Origin: Mesaphorura yosii
Lineage: Eukaryota; Arthropoda; Collembola; Poduromorpha; Tullbergiidae
Length of the DNA: 29,370 nt
Reading direction: 5' to 3'
Assembly: GCA_009869945.1 (NCBI GenBank)
Contig: WIXG01000644.1
Coordinates: forward strand, 1 to 29,370
Position 1 is the first letter of the stretch, and every line of letters begins with the position of its first letter. This document shows positions 17,940-29,070 of this stretch, one piece after another. Below the pieces are notes generated by a model. That model saw only the letters and a list, made by a program, of their open reading frames with translations, made no database searches and was not told where the DNA came from. The position numbers and the translations under genes were made by a program.

Positions 17940-19266
17940 TTAATGCACCACCGGCGGTGTCCTGACTTTTACCATGAGCAGAGTACGGATGGTCCAGTAA
18001 ATTATGAGTGCAATGCACTTTATGCTTGTGAAGCGTTGCACGAAGAAGAAGGGACCAATAAGGATCTTGAGTGCGGTACTCGCTCGAATTTGCTTCTGGA
18101 TGACGAGCGGATGCGGATCAAACTTGAGCAGGGCTTTGACAAGGCCGAGGTATTTCCCACCGAAGGTGTGCACATCAGCTGCGATGGGGTACACGAATAT
18201 GAAGAAGACCATGCACATGGACGCGGATGTGCACAGAGTTAGGGTGAATGGAGGTGGAAACAGGTCGTGGAACCGAATGCAGATGTGGAGCAGGTAGACA
18301 GCGAAACCGATGGCGGCCAGTTGGATGAAAAGCAGGGTCGTAGACGAAAAGCAGGAATTGTACTCTTGGTTGAGGATCTGCATAGTGCGGTACATCGTCA
18401 TTGCCGGGTGGAGATTCACGAATTCGGGCTCCTCTGCTAGTTCTGCTTTCTCGGCTTCCATTGTTTTACTGAAATTACGATAGACATGCCATTAGAAATG
18501 CTGCAATGCACATTTTAGGCGCAAACTAACCACAACTTCTGCAACCAGCTTGACATGCTGTACCAGTAAGACATGAGGACTAGGAATCCAATTCCCATCG
18601 TGTTCCAGATGTACATCACTTCAAAGAATTCGTAGATTAGGAACGGCACGATGACCCAGGAATGGACTGGCAGTCCGAGAAGAGAGTAGTAGTACCAAGG
18701 TTTAGAGATATTCATCAGGAAAAATCCAGTGAACACGAGAGCTTGTTCTGCGCAGAACACGACCCAATACTTCAAGATGAGCTCCACGACGAGACCTGCC
18801 CGAGTGCTGGGTTTCGGTCCAGGGGGTAGTTTTATACCTTGCGAAAAAACCAATGCAATGTAAGTTAAGTGACTGACACAAATAAGGGAACAGGGTCAAG
18901 AAATAATTTACCTTGGAGCATGTTCTGATGCTGCAAGAAAAAATGGTTGACCGAACTCATAAACTCGACTCGTTTAACAATGTAGCAGATGACGCATGTT
19001 GAATTGTAGATAAAGACGAGTATCCAGAATACGCAAAGTAAATTTGATTCGGGTGTCATGTTTCCACGTTGAAGGCGGTAGTTCGTGATAAGGAATGTCG
19101 TTCGAGTCAGAAACACCACCGCCAGCAGGCATGTCAATGGCAGGCTCCACCATCGGTTATCTTGCAACCGATGCGCCTTCGAATTCCATGAGAAGGGAAG
19201 AATGCAAATGGAAGTGTTGAATTTCAGTAGGGCGCTTAGCGCCTTGATGCCCTGCTCGGTCAACAT
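17940..19266 (-). CDS. Chemoreceptor-like 7TM protein (gustatory-receptor-like), complete, three exons
   Basis: Exons 19266..18912, 18837..18531 and 18468..17940; introns of 74 bp (phase 1) and 62 bp (phase 2); 396 residues. The frame is open further upstream to 19506, but the start at 19266 (MLTEQGIKAL) is the one that lines up with both sisters, so the upstream part is taken as 5'UTR. It has the signature ILPFSWNSKAHRL, the shared motif SYWYSMSSWL, seven predicted membrane segments and a basic cytoplasmic end. The first intron is at the same place and phase as in the sister genes. The second intron, just after SSWLQKL, is absent from the other two, so it was gained here or lost there. The loop after it is rich in Glu (EAEKAELAEEPE), unlike the sisters. 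Probable sensory receptor channel by family resemblance only. Confidence 0.72.
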
Positions 19267-21282
19267 CGCAACCGACGTTGTGAACGGCAGAACATCGACG
19301 TCTTCCACTTGACGGTCACTGCTGCTCAAAGTTCTGACCGCAATTACAGAATTCACTCGGAAATCGGGAATGTCATCAAGCTTTTGTCTTGTCTTGAGTA
19401 AAATGTTTGTGTAAAACCTTTTACGACCAACATTAAAATTATTATGTTTCTTGTTTTTCAGCCAAAAAGGGAAATCGATAGCGTGCTTGGCATTAGGAGG
19501 ACCCATAAACGTTTCATAAATACTTCATACAGGATTTTATGGCATGTCCATCCAATTGCGTTGTCTGCACTAACCTTAAAAATGCAGAACACATCATCAC
19601 TTTGTCACAACTCATGTCATACCCAAGCCCAAACCCGATTTTCCATAGATAGCATACCTTCATGCAATGAATTCCTGTCCTTCTTGTCAAATTGTCGTTG
19701 TCCGATTCAATTATCAGTGATAATTGGGAGCTGGTCCATTTTATGGTCCCATTTTAGCCTCAAGCCCAATTTTAGGCAGGCAAGCATGTCCAACTAGGGT
19801 AGATTGGAGGAATGGCGCGGTTAATCCGAACAACTGATGAAAAGAACGTGACTTGAAGTTGTTTAAGTCAACTTCAAGTGAAACACTTCGTCATCCTTAC
19901 CAATCTGGTTTAATCCGGGCTTCCACATGTGGCAACAACGTGGATGAAGAACTTTACCCTCCAAAACTGGCGTGACTTCCATGCACCAACAAATGCACTC
20001 AGGAACTCAGAATCCGTCCGATTCGCGGTCCGGAGTTTGGAACTTCTTTAAAGAGGAATTCAATTCTACTACTCAAGCAGGCACCGCTAATTAAAAATTC
20101 CAGGGCTTTCAGCTGTCGTCGGAGTTTGTGTTAAGTGCTTTTAGGCAATTCGGGTTCTGACTCAGGTAAATACCGAAAAAATCGTAAGCATGCGATTAAA
20201 TAGTTGATGTCACAGTCTACGGCTGATTTTTCTCAAGAAACCTTTCACAACTAATTAAGAAGTTAAAACTTTGAAGCTTTTGAAGTCAAATTCCTGGATT
20301 AATTCATTTTTCGGAATTTGGAATGGAGTTTCGAATTTCTTTCTTAGTTGAAACCCTTCGTGGTGTTGCAAAGTTTAGAAAGCCATTTTGAGTTGTATTG
20401 CGTTCTTAAATTAAGCTGACATAAAACTCTTTTCAATTTCTTTGTTGTTGTTATTCTTGTGAAGTTTATAATCAAGGGATTCTAAAATTAGCTATCAGGA
20501 TCAGATAAGGAGGCCCCCACGTTCTAGAACGACTCCATAAACAAGGCATAAATAGGTGAATGGATACTTTGGACCCATGAACTTATTTGCGAATGTGAAT
20601 CCAACCCATCACAGTCAGTCAATTGCATTTTTCTTTGTCCAGTTCTCAGCCATACAAAGGCATTTTGCATTTGTGACGAGAGCATTAATTTTTACCATCT
20701 GTCAGATAAGACATGAATGGATTGCGTGCAGAGACAATATGAATAGAATAGAAGGAAAAGCTGAAAGAACTTCGCCGACAAGGAGAGGCAAAGATAATAC
20801 GGTAAGAAGTTCCAATGGACATTGAGTACATAAGACTCAGAAGGCAAAAAGGAATTTGTAGTCATCAAATATTAATCATCTAAGCTTTTTCAACAGCCAA
20901 TTCATGAAATGTACTACCATTGCAAATCTAGAATCTAGGAAACTTCCGATAAACTGGAGACCAGAGTTCGAGCATGGAAGTATTAGCAATGATATTGAAA
21001 AGAGACTTGGAAGCATTGCACTTAGTGCAATGTTGCCCGTGAAAAAATTGGATCCTTGTTAAATTATGCATGGTGCTTTAATAGACCACGGCACGTTTTA
21101 GGCGTTAGCACTTGTTAAAAATTCACGAATAATTAAATTATGCAAGCGGCAGGCCGACTTATTGAATGACAAGTAAATGCGGTAATTGACACGTGGACAG
21201 CCATGGAAAATTCCGCCGTTTAAGGAAGTTCACTCTCTGGTCATGCTTTCTAACGTATTTCTGGAGTTGAAAGAATTCGAAG
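19267..21282. other. 2-kb intergenic region, no supported gene
   Basis: AT-rich sequence holding 5' flanks of the divergent chemoreceptor-like (-) and ionotropic-receptor-like (+) genes. ORFs at 19444..19797 and 20556..20825 on the plus strand have no signal peptide, domain or splice context. No transposon coding sequence, tRNA or long repeat was seen. Confidence 0.5.
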
Positions 21283-23514
21283 ATGGCTACGAATATTGCT
21301 CTAATGTATTTGCTAGCCTTTTGCCAAAGTTCGGGTGATCTTCCTCTTCATCCAAACGTGCTCGTTGTTTCTGAGTCTTCAGTAAATCTGCCAGAATTCC
21401 AGTTTACCAAAATTACACACGAAGAGCTGCAAAATAATAAAAGTGCCACGCTTGGGGACTCACCTGACCTGTTGGACGTCATTATCATCTATCCTTATGA
21501 AGGAATGAGCTTCGTGGTAACCGAAGACACCATCGCCAAGATCGCGCAGGCCTTCTTGCCAAGAATCGTAATTTTCATCAATGTGAACGACACTTTTGCG
21601 AAACAGCTTGCAAATTCTGAAGTGACTCGCAAACATTTCTGCTTGAGCTGCAGAATTAAGCTTTACATGCTTCTGGTGAAAGAGTCAACAACCTGGTTGC
21701 TGGAAATGTACGCACTATCGGCCAAGGGAGGGGATGAAGATTCACATGTCATGCTCGGTCCTGTTAGATTTGGCGAAAGTTATGTCAGAAGACGCCGGAA
21801 TTTCAACCAGGCTACTGTTCGTGTAGCTCACGTGGTTAGTTTTCAAATGACTTTCTTGTCAGTCCTGCCTTGATGCCTGCAGTGCAAAATGAACGGCTGA
21901 ACTCTTTTTGCGGTTTTCTAGAAAAAATGGAACATTAAAACTCGTACCGGCTGGGAAACTGCCAACTCGAATTCGGAAACCGTGACCATCACATATCAGT
22001 ATTTGACTTTCATGCAAGACTTCTTGAATTTCAGGTACTGACTTTTAAAAGCAGGATAAAAATGGATACTTGTACATTTTTCTGGCCCAGGCTAGAAACA
22101 CAATCGTCTCCATCCTTTCCTCTCCTGAAAAAGAACGGATCCTGGGCCGGGCTTTCTGGGAACATTGCGACCGGATCAGCTGATCTTGCGATAAGCTCAT
22201 GTGCCATTTTGGAAGGCATTGCAGCTGATTTCAGGTTCCTGACGCCGCATACATACGAGGCAGTGTGAGTGAAAGTTGTCAATCACAGCCGCATTGGGCA
22301 TGGCAATTCCAGTATTTGCTTCCCATCTCCAAAACAGAGCAACGATGACCTTCGTAACGCCAGATGCAAACGTCAAGGCCCAAAATCCTCGCTTATACGT
22401 CGGTGTATTTCGACCCAGTGTCTGGATTTCAATCGTTGGAATACTGATTTTAACTGCGCTGCTAAGGTTTTGTGTCTCAGATGATATGGAGAATTCTTTT
22501 TGGTCCACTCTCGCATGCTTTCTGCTACAAGGTGCTTCGCGTTATTTTTGTTACTTTTGGAACTTCTTGCCAAGGCGCTTGCGTTTGAATTTCAGATTGG
22601 TTTCATGGCACACCGCACTCCACATTGATCCAGCGACCTCGCCATTCAACGCTAAGCACGCTGACAACATCCTTGGGCATCATGTGCTCAATTTTGTACG
22701 CCATCTTCTCGAGCAAATTCATCTCATCTCTCGCCGTACGAAAGGCGTCAGCGGAGCTTGGACTTGGTGACCTCATCTCTCAGGGCACTAAGTTTGGAGT
22801 GTGCAACGACTCATACTTGATAAGCGCTGCCGAACTGGTAACCCGCAAGTCGCATGCCCTTACTCAATCACAACTCTGTAATTAATCAAATAATTCTTCT
22901 TCAGGCACACGTGGCCCACGGCCGACACGAAGCCAATATCGAAGGCGTGAAGACGATTGACAGGCTCTTTGCAAACTTGGACCCACAAAACCCGAAACCG
23001 ACCCTTGAAAATGGGTTGAATCTGGCGTATAAAAGCCCGATGAGGTACGCCATCGTTTGCGAGTCATCAGTCTACTCGCTGCTGTACAAGAACTTCAAGC
23101 AGAAACACATCTGCGACCGGATTCTCAATTCAAAGCTGTCCGAGTACAGTGTTAAGTTATCGGCGTTTGTGGCGAAGGAGTCAGAATGGAGCCAGTATTT
23201 CAATTACGCGTAAGTTCGCACGTCAGGTGAATTTGGGATCTCAAGTGCAATCAAACATGTTGATATTTTACAGACGACTCACGATGTTGGAACGAGGGCT
23301 GGCGCAGCTTTTCCTCCTGAAACAAAAGCAGTACCACGAAGATGCAGTGAAGCCGTGTGAGCGTCCGATTCTGCGCTCTTTCGAGATGGTCGACGTTCTC
23401 CTTCCGTTTTACGTTCTTCTTGCCGGATTTGTCATGAGTCTTGGCTTCCTGCTCGTGGAAATGCTTCACTGTTTCATAATTCGACGTGGACTTGTCGTTT
23501 TGTTTTTGTCCTGA
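21283..23514 (+). CDS. Ionotropic-receptor-like (iGluR-related) chemoreceptor, divergent
   Basis: Seven exons: 21283..21834, 21922..22034, 22091..22264, 22338..22531, 22596..22837, 22905..23209, 23274..23514; 606 residues, all junctions GT-AG and phase-consistent. It starts with a signal peptide (ALMYLLAFCQSSG), then about 180 residues without the full amino-terminal domain of iGluRs. The ligand-binding lobe S1 includes GLSGNIATGSADLAISS, followed by PHTYEA and FRPSVW leading into TM1 (ISIVGILILTALL). A pore-like FLLQDWFHGTP segment, TM2 (SLGIMCSILYAIFSSKF), lobe S2 (GLGDLISQGTKFGVCNDSYL) and TM3 (LLPFYVLLAGFVMSLGFLLVEM) follow, in the order expected for an IR subunit. Domain order and the dense exon pattern support a divergent IR tuned to an unknown ligand, working in a sensory dendrite with a co-receptor. 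The exon 4-5 junction inside the pore was chosen because it restores frame and a pore-like sequence. Confidence 0.82.
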
Positions 23515-23637
23515 ATGCGAATGTGATTAGAAAATGAAATCGAACTTGAATTTGGACTTGCCAATAAGTGTGTCGTGTGCCGATCTGTCATGAAGTCATG
23601 ATATAGCTGATTGTGATTGCGGATTGCAAAACACCTT

Positions 23638-23643
23638 AATAAA
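23638..23643 (+). other. Polyadenylation signal of the ionotropic-receptor-like gene
   Basis: AATAAA 123 bp downstream of the stop codon on the same strand. Confidence 0.6.
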
Positions 23644-23855
23644 TTCAGTTTCAGTTTCAACAGAATTTGGAATTGGACTCGTCAATCGTGCTGCATTGCA
23701 GGTTGGGGAACGCAAAAGTGAAAAGACACCAAGTCTTGATTTTCTGTTCTGTTCGTCGCTAGTGGCTAGTGGCACTTCTAAACTGATATGCTTCTTTGCA
23801 TGATTGCTGGTGTACTTGTTTTCGTTCGAGAAACGAATTTCTTATTCAGAATCCT

Positions 23856-23976
23856 CGGAACATTCTTCTTATAGCGACACGTTGCCAAATTTCCTGAAGC
23901 TGCCAATAGACTAATTTGACTATGCTGAGTTCAGAAAAAGTGGTCCCGAGTGTCAGAAACGCTTTAAAAAAAGTTA
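23856..23976 (+). repeat. Left inverted repeat of the Merlin-like element
   Basis: Pairs in inverse orientation with 25213..25335; the core 23871..23966 is nearly identical apart from a few substitutions and 1-2-base indels. Confidence 0.85.
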
Positions 23977-24154
23977 TGACCATTGAAGTTGCCCTCTTGA
24001 CTCCAGATCTTTCATCTTCCTAATGTGACTTATGCCTGGAAATTGCAGATTGGGCAAATAAATTCGTTGCTGGGGATGTGGTTAAAGCTCCGCAGGGGTG
24101 CTATGCTCCGGCTGCGCCAGAACGCATCGCAGCGCTCGCTTCGCTCACGCGAAA

Positions 24155-24169
24155 CCTAACCTAACCTAA
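24155..24169 (+). repeat. Three CCTAA units (arthropod telomere-type repeat)
   Basis: (CCTAA)x3, the complement of TTAGG, directly after a GC-rich patch (24085-24150) inside the Merlin-like element. Too short to be a telomere scar with any certainty. Confidence 0.4.
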
Positions 24170-24294
24170 ATGACTGAAGTGAATCAGACAGTACCAAACC
24201 GAACATTATTGGGTTAGTAGCTACAAGTGCTACGGAGTTATTTAGTGACAGTAAATTGTGCGAGCGCTTCGCCTCGAGGACCCCGATTCCATTG

Positions 24295-24935
24295 TTAATA
24301 CACGTCAATCAACTCACGCAGTGGTTGACAGCTTGAATAATTTGTGTCAAAGTTTTTGAGCCTTTTTTCGACAGGGACCAGAAAAATTCTTCCTAACTCT
24401 CGTTCAATACCTCCAAATATCCACTGACCTTCGACCCTGTGGCCACGATGATGATTTCTTCGGTCAAACTTTGACTCATCAATCTCGACTGTCTTACCTA
24501 CCCCACCAATCTTTACAGCGGAAGAAATTGCCCAATCTTCGAGAACCTGAGAGGCATGGAAGTTAAAACCGGGATTTAATTTCTCGTCCATGTCTCAAGT
24601 CGCACCTTTCTAACGAATGATATCCAACTGGATACGGTGTTCTTGTTCACATCAAGCTCGTGGGCCACATCAAGCAAAGAATAATTTCGTAGAATCATGT
24701 ATGTCAGAGGCAGTATCTTCTCAATACCAAGCTTGATGCATGAAAACCAGGTTTTCTTTCTAATGGATTGCTTGGTCTCACAGCGTGTCTTTCGTTTGTG
24801 AGCATTTGTGGTCAGCTTTCCACACCTTCAGAACTCTTGCGAATCAAGGTACATTTCGGCTCCGCATTTTGGGCATTGTTTTTTGGTCGGTAGTACGCCC
24901 TTCTCTTGCAAAAACCTCAATATGTTCTCGCGATC
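24295..24935 (-). pseudogene. ISXO2-like (IS1595/Merlin) transposase, broken
   Basis: Minus-strand pieces appear in family order. An N-terminal zinc-ribbon-like part (FLQEKGVLPTKKQCPKCGAE, about 24930-24850) meets a stop after SQEF and continues with RCGK. Next is a helix-turn-helix-like part (SIRKKTWFSCIKLG ... HELDVNKNTVSSWISFVR, about 24775-24615). After a frameshift, the catalytic start KIGGVGKTVEIDESKF contains the first Asp of the DDE/DDN triad, followed by HRGHRVEGQWIFGGIER and FLVPVEK. The frame ends at 24295, losing the remaining catalytic residues. The order and wording match the DDE_Tnp_IS1595 family. No functional product can be made. Confidence 0.85.
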
Positions 24936-25212
24936 ACATGCAAGTGTGTTCAGTCGCAACAAGTTCCAGGGTTTTGAACAAGACATGGCGCACGTTGTCT
25001 AAATTGTTGAGGCAGTTTGACGGGTAAGTTCTGACTCAAGTTTCGGTTTACAAAAACCCAGGAGGTCCAATAGCAGCAACTCATAACATCAGGCAGTATT
25101 TGCTAATGCAAACTTTCAATAGATTACGTTGCTAAGCGTGAGTAAAAGTAAGTGCGTAAGGAATGAACGTGGGTCAACTTTGCCATTTCAGCTCTTGAAA
25201 TTAGAAATGCTG

Positions 25213-25335
25213 TAACTTTTTCTGGAAGCGTTTCCGACACTCGGGACCACTTTTTCTGAACTCAGCATAGTCAAATTAGTCTATATTGCCAGCTTCAGGA
25301 AATTTGGCAACGTGTCGCTATAATAGAATATACCG
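25213..25335 (-). repeat. Right inverted repeat of the Merlin-like element
   Basis: Inverse copy of 23856..23976. Similarity weakens beyond AAGTTA on the inner side and beyond CGG on the outer side. Confidence 0.85.
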
Positions 25336-25558
25336 AATCGGAAGCCAGTCCAGCAGAGATCAGTCGATTTCTGAAGCAGAGGTGAATAATTTTGCATATT
25401 TTGTGAATGGTTTGTGAAATTCTTGTCGTATCGAAGCATAGTTATTCTCAAGGCTTTATATTCAGCGTGAGGTCTTTTGCTAATCTTCCATTGCCAAGTT
25501 CTTAAGTTCACGCGGTGTGGTTTGTCGCTGGGGTCAAACTTTGACATCGACACTGAAA

Positions 25559-27936
25559 ATGAAGATCAAGACTTCGGTACCGTTCCCGCGCCAATTCAAA
25601 CAGCAAATCAGGGCTAGTGTCATCATGGGATTGGCGTTGTTCTGTGTCCAAGTATCTGGGTCAATTGCAACGAGCGCGGTTCAGAAAGCGGTTGCAAAAA
25701 TTCATGATGGTAATTATTACAGCTTCTCAATTGGACGATCGAGATATGATCCTGACCCCTGACCCTTAATCGACCTTCGCTCGTCGTCTGTATACGTATT
25801 CAGGCTCCCGCGCTGTCAACGGAGAATTTCCGTTCGCCGTACAAGTTCGTATCACAGAAAACTACAAGGAAGGACAGTGTGGAGGATCCATCATCAGTCC
25901 AAACATAATTCTAACAGCTGCACATTGTACGAACTTCCGTCGATATACAATAGATGTGGTTGCCGGTGAGATCAGATGGAAACAACAGGGAGACACAGCT
26001 CAGTTCAGGACGGTTACTAAAGTCATTAAGCATGAAAATTACAATTCCATCACAAAAAGAAATGACTTAGCAATTTTGATATTGTCCAAGCCGCTTGAGT
26101 TTAACAAGAATGTGCAGCCAATTAAGATTCCTCACCTGGACCAAGAATTCAAAGGTAAGCACAGATACTTGTGAAATCAGTCGATTTAGTAATTTTCTCA
26201 GTTGCTTTCCCGTACTTATGCTAAGTTCACTTCAGGTACTGCAGAAATCTGCGGCTGGGGGAAACTTGCTGGATACGAAACTGGATATCATACTCACGAC
26301 TTGCGCAAGGCCGATGTACCACTTATTAGCGACGACTTGTGCAGGCAAGAGTGGCCATTAAATTTTGACAGCCAAACCATGATGTGTGCTGGTGGGAACT
26401 TGACTGACACTTGCGCTGGTAAAGGTCCAACGAAATAAAGAAATGAGAATGGTATGTAGAAAAAAATGCACTTAATCAGTATTTACCAACTGATCAGGTG
26501 ATTCCGGTGCTCCACTTGTGTGCGCCACGGCATCAGGACCGTATTTATGTGGAATAACGTCATGGGGAATCCGTGAGTGCGGCAAACTGTTTGTGCCGGG
26601 AGTTTACACTCGTGTATCGAAATACACCCCATGGATTGAAAGAAAAATCATGCAATTTCATTCGTAAGTTATCATGCCAAATTATGAGGGGCAACTTCCT
26701 CGACCCTTGTAATACATGGCCTTTTGTGGTCTGACTTTCACTGACTTGTAAATAAAATTGCTTGTTGCTTTTAGGTTGAAAAATTCGTGTCCGGGCCAGT
26801 TTGACTGTGGAAATGGCCGCTGCATCTCCAACTCGTCCAGATGCAATGGAATCAACGAGTGCGGGAAAGGGGAGGATGAAGCTGGCTGCCCTGGATACTG
26901 CAGACCAGACGAGTTTCGATGCGCCGACGGAAAATGTGTCAAGCTTGGCGCAGTATGTAACGACAAGGACGATTGCGGCGATGGGTCAGACGAGATGGGA
27001 TGTGGCACTTGTCCTGTGAACAAGTTTCGTTGTCCCAATTTCGCGTGTGTTGCTCCTGGACCGGACTGCGATCTTACCGACTCCTATGAAGCTCAGTGCT
27101 TCGAAGAACTAGTTACGATTACGAATAAGAACTTGACTTCTTCAGTGTGTCGCGGCTCCAGTACTTTCATTTGTCTGAAGAACGTTGGTCACGAGTGTTT
27201 GCGCGGGTTTTGGGAGTGCCACGAGACGAAGCGTAAGTGAAAGCGGCGCATCGGCTGACAATTTACAATTCCGGTTAATTAATTGCGTATGATATGGTTC
27301 CAGAAAATGAAACACTTTCAGTTACTGACAATAAGAATAGCACGCTGAAGTCACTGAATGCATCCAACCTGCAAACTGGCAGTAGCAATAACAGTGGCAC
27401 TCCGTCTACACTTAAGGACCAGAATCATACGCCTGTGGATGTCCCACTAGAACACAACACCACGATTGTGACCTCACCGACTGTGACTCCGTATGTCAAC
27501 TGCACTCCGGCGAAATCGTCACCACCGCCGACTTCTTCTTCCGTCCTCAATTCATCCATCTCCAGTCCAATTGCTACAAATTCCAGCGTCGGTGTCTCCA
27601 AAGCAATCAATCCTGACGTCGAGGCTACAGAAGAAAAACTCTGTATTCGACGTGTTGTTGGAGGTTCGTCTTTAGTTTTTCGTCAGCCTGCTGCAAAGAT
27701 TCGATTGCTTTTGATTGAACATGACATGTCATCTTTCTATCTGAATTCCAGTTCTCGCCAGTACACTGGTCAGCATATTGATTGTGCTTACCGGCGGTGT
27801 GCTGCTTGCATGGAGATATTACAATCGACGTGATTTCAGCGCGCCACAAGGCGCAAGACGATTGCGGGAAGAGGTATCAGAGACTCGTGTTGGGGAAAAT
27901 TTCGGGTCTGCATCCCAGCTTATTCGAATGCAGTGA
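25559..27936 (+). CDS. Membrane-anchored serine protease: S1 protease - LDLa x3 - Ser/Thr stalk - TM
   Basis: Seven exons: 25559..25709, 25804..26154, 26236..26418, 26498..26663, 26775..27232, 27304..27663, 27752..27936; 617 residues, all junctions GT-AG and in phase. A signal peptide is encoded from Met23 (base 25625, [12 protein letters not shown]); the first Met at 25559 adds 22 basic residues. A short propeptide ends at AVAK47, before IHDG in the place of IVGG, implying trypsin-type activation. Triad His91 (TAAHC), Asp138 (RNDLAI), Ser231 (GDSGAP); Asp225 at the pocket base and SWG predict cleavage after Lys/Arg. Two good LDLa repeats and a third degenerate one follow, then a Cys-containing segment, about 115 Ser/Thr/Asn-rich residues with many N-glycosylation sites, a TM helix ([15 protein letters not shown]) and a 37-residue basic tail. 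It shares three intron positions with the gene at 12006..15142 and is its paralogue. The donor at 27664 (GTTCGT) is weak. Confidence 0.85.
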
Positions 27937-28056
27937 CCGTATCTGGGTATGCCCCGTCTGTAATTTACGTTTTAACTCCTAATTCATTTTGTTCTTAGCA
28001 GTGAGAATTAATTAACGCCTACTGCGTCTAAGAAGGGATTGAAAGGAAGTGTATTA

Positions 28057-28062
28057 AATAAA
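28057..28062 (+). other. Polyadenylation signal of the second protease gene
   Basis: AATAAA 120 bp after the stop codon at 27936, same strand. Confidence 0.6.
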
Positions 28063-28949
28063 TATATTCGGACTTCTGTTAACTAACTGCAACTTGCTAA
28101 TGTTTACAGTAAGTTCTAAAGTGCACAGTAGTTATCTTAAGCTTGCTGACATCCGGGCGGGACTGAGTCCTGCGAGATACAAAAGAACGGCGATCTGTCA
28201 AAGTTACCAAGTCGGTATGATCACGGTTGAATTAATCAGAAAACCTAATTAGTAGGAGGAATATTTGATACCTACAGATTTCGAGTGGACTTGATTTTCC
28301 AAGCTGTCACATTTTAACGGCAATGACTGTGACTTCAATTGTCAATTGACCAGCACCACCACGTTCCCGTCTTCGAATCGAAATTGATCCACTGGAAATC
28401 AAGACGATAGACTGTTTATTGAACGAGAGAATCCACAAGTCCACTCCCGAGCAATTAAACCAAGCCGCAATCGAATGCTTTCGAAACGTTGTTGCTTTGC
28501 TTTGAAGTAGAAGAAGATAACCACGTATGAATGATCTGTCAACAAAACACTAACGGGACCTCTGCGAAATGCATTTGTATTTATGCAAAATGCAGTCACG
28601 GCAGCGCATCACTACACCACGAGACCGATGGTGACCTTTCAAAGAACCCCTTCGATAAGAGGAAAGAGATGGGTTCATGTGAATCAATCGTAGCATCAAT
28701 CGTAACTGCTGAGTGATCAATACAGGGAGCAGGGCGGCATTCATTAATTCATTCATTGCGGCGTTATCGGAGCATTTCAACGCAAATGCATGCTTCATTC
28801 TTGGTCTTGCATTTGACATTGGAAAGAAAGGGCAAAGGTCAGCTTCTGCTTTTCATTTCTCTCGAATCCAGACCACTCATTTCGAAGACTGGTCTCAACA
28901 TGCAAATATCTTGACGTTTTAACACAAAAAAGAATACATAAATCTTTTC

Positions 28950-29068
28950 TGCAGGTCGGGCACGTGTCTTAGACATTTCTCACCAGTATGACGTGTGTTG
29001 GCTCGTGCGTATTATCGAGGGTGAACGGTTTTTTATTTGGCCACCTTAAAACGCACACAGGATATACA
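28950..29068. pseudogene. Zinc-finger-like fragments
   Basis: On the minus strand near 28960-29000 one frame reads TRHTGEKC, and on the plus strand at 29039-29068 one frame reads GHLKTHTGYT, both like the linker between C2H2 fingers. They are very short and face each other, so this may be chance or two small relics. Confidence 0.25.
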
Positions 29069-29070
29069 GT

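Larger units (their letters stand above)
23856..25335 (-). mobile_element. Merlin-like DNA transposon remnant with about 120-bp inverted repeats
   Basis: The sequence at 23856..23976 reappears as its reverse complement at 25213..25335 with high identity; a shared stretch is ATAGCGACACGTTGCCAAAT. Between the two copies is a broken ISXO2/IS1595-type transposase on the minus strand, the type carried by eukaryotic Merlin elements. Size (about 1.5 kb) and arrangement fit a degraded Merlin copy. I could not identify a target-site duplication outside the repeats, so the exact ends are uncertain. Confidence 0.7.
27937..29070. other. Intergenic, 3' flank of protease gene and repeat-derived debris
   Basis: About 1.1 kb. 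Contains the protease polyadenylation signal and several short ORFs (28399..28922) with no domains. The right end (28950..29070) carries scraps that resemble zinc-finger linkers. Confidence 0.45.

Noticed and set aside
19267..19506. N-terminal extension of the chemoreceptor-like gene by 80 residues
   Set aside because: The frame is open but both sister genes start at the position equivalent to 19266, and the extra residues are not membrane-like or conserved.
20556..20825. 89-codon plus-strand ORF in the 2-kb intergenic region
   Set aside because: No hydrophobic leader, domain or neighbouring exon; AT-rich context.
28399..28922. Several 60-90-codon ORFs on both strands
   Set aside because: Overlapping, without domains or splice context; nothing to choose between them.
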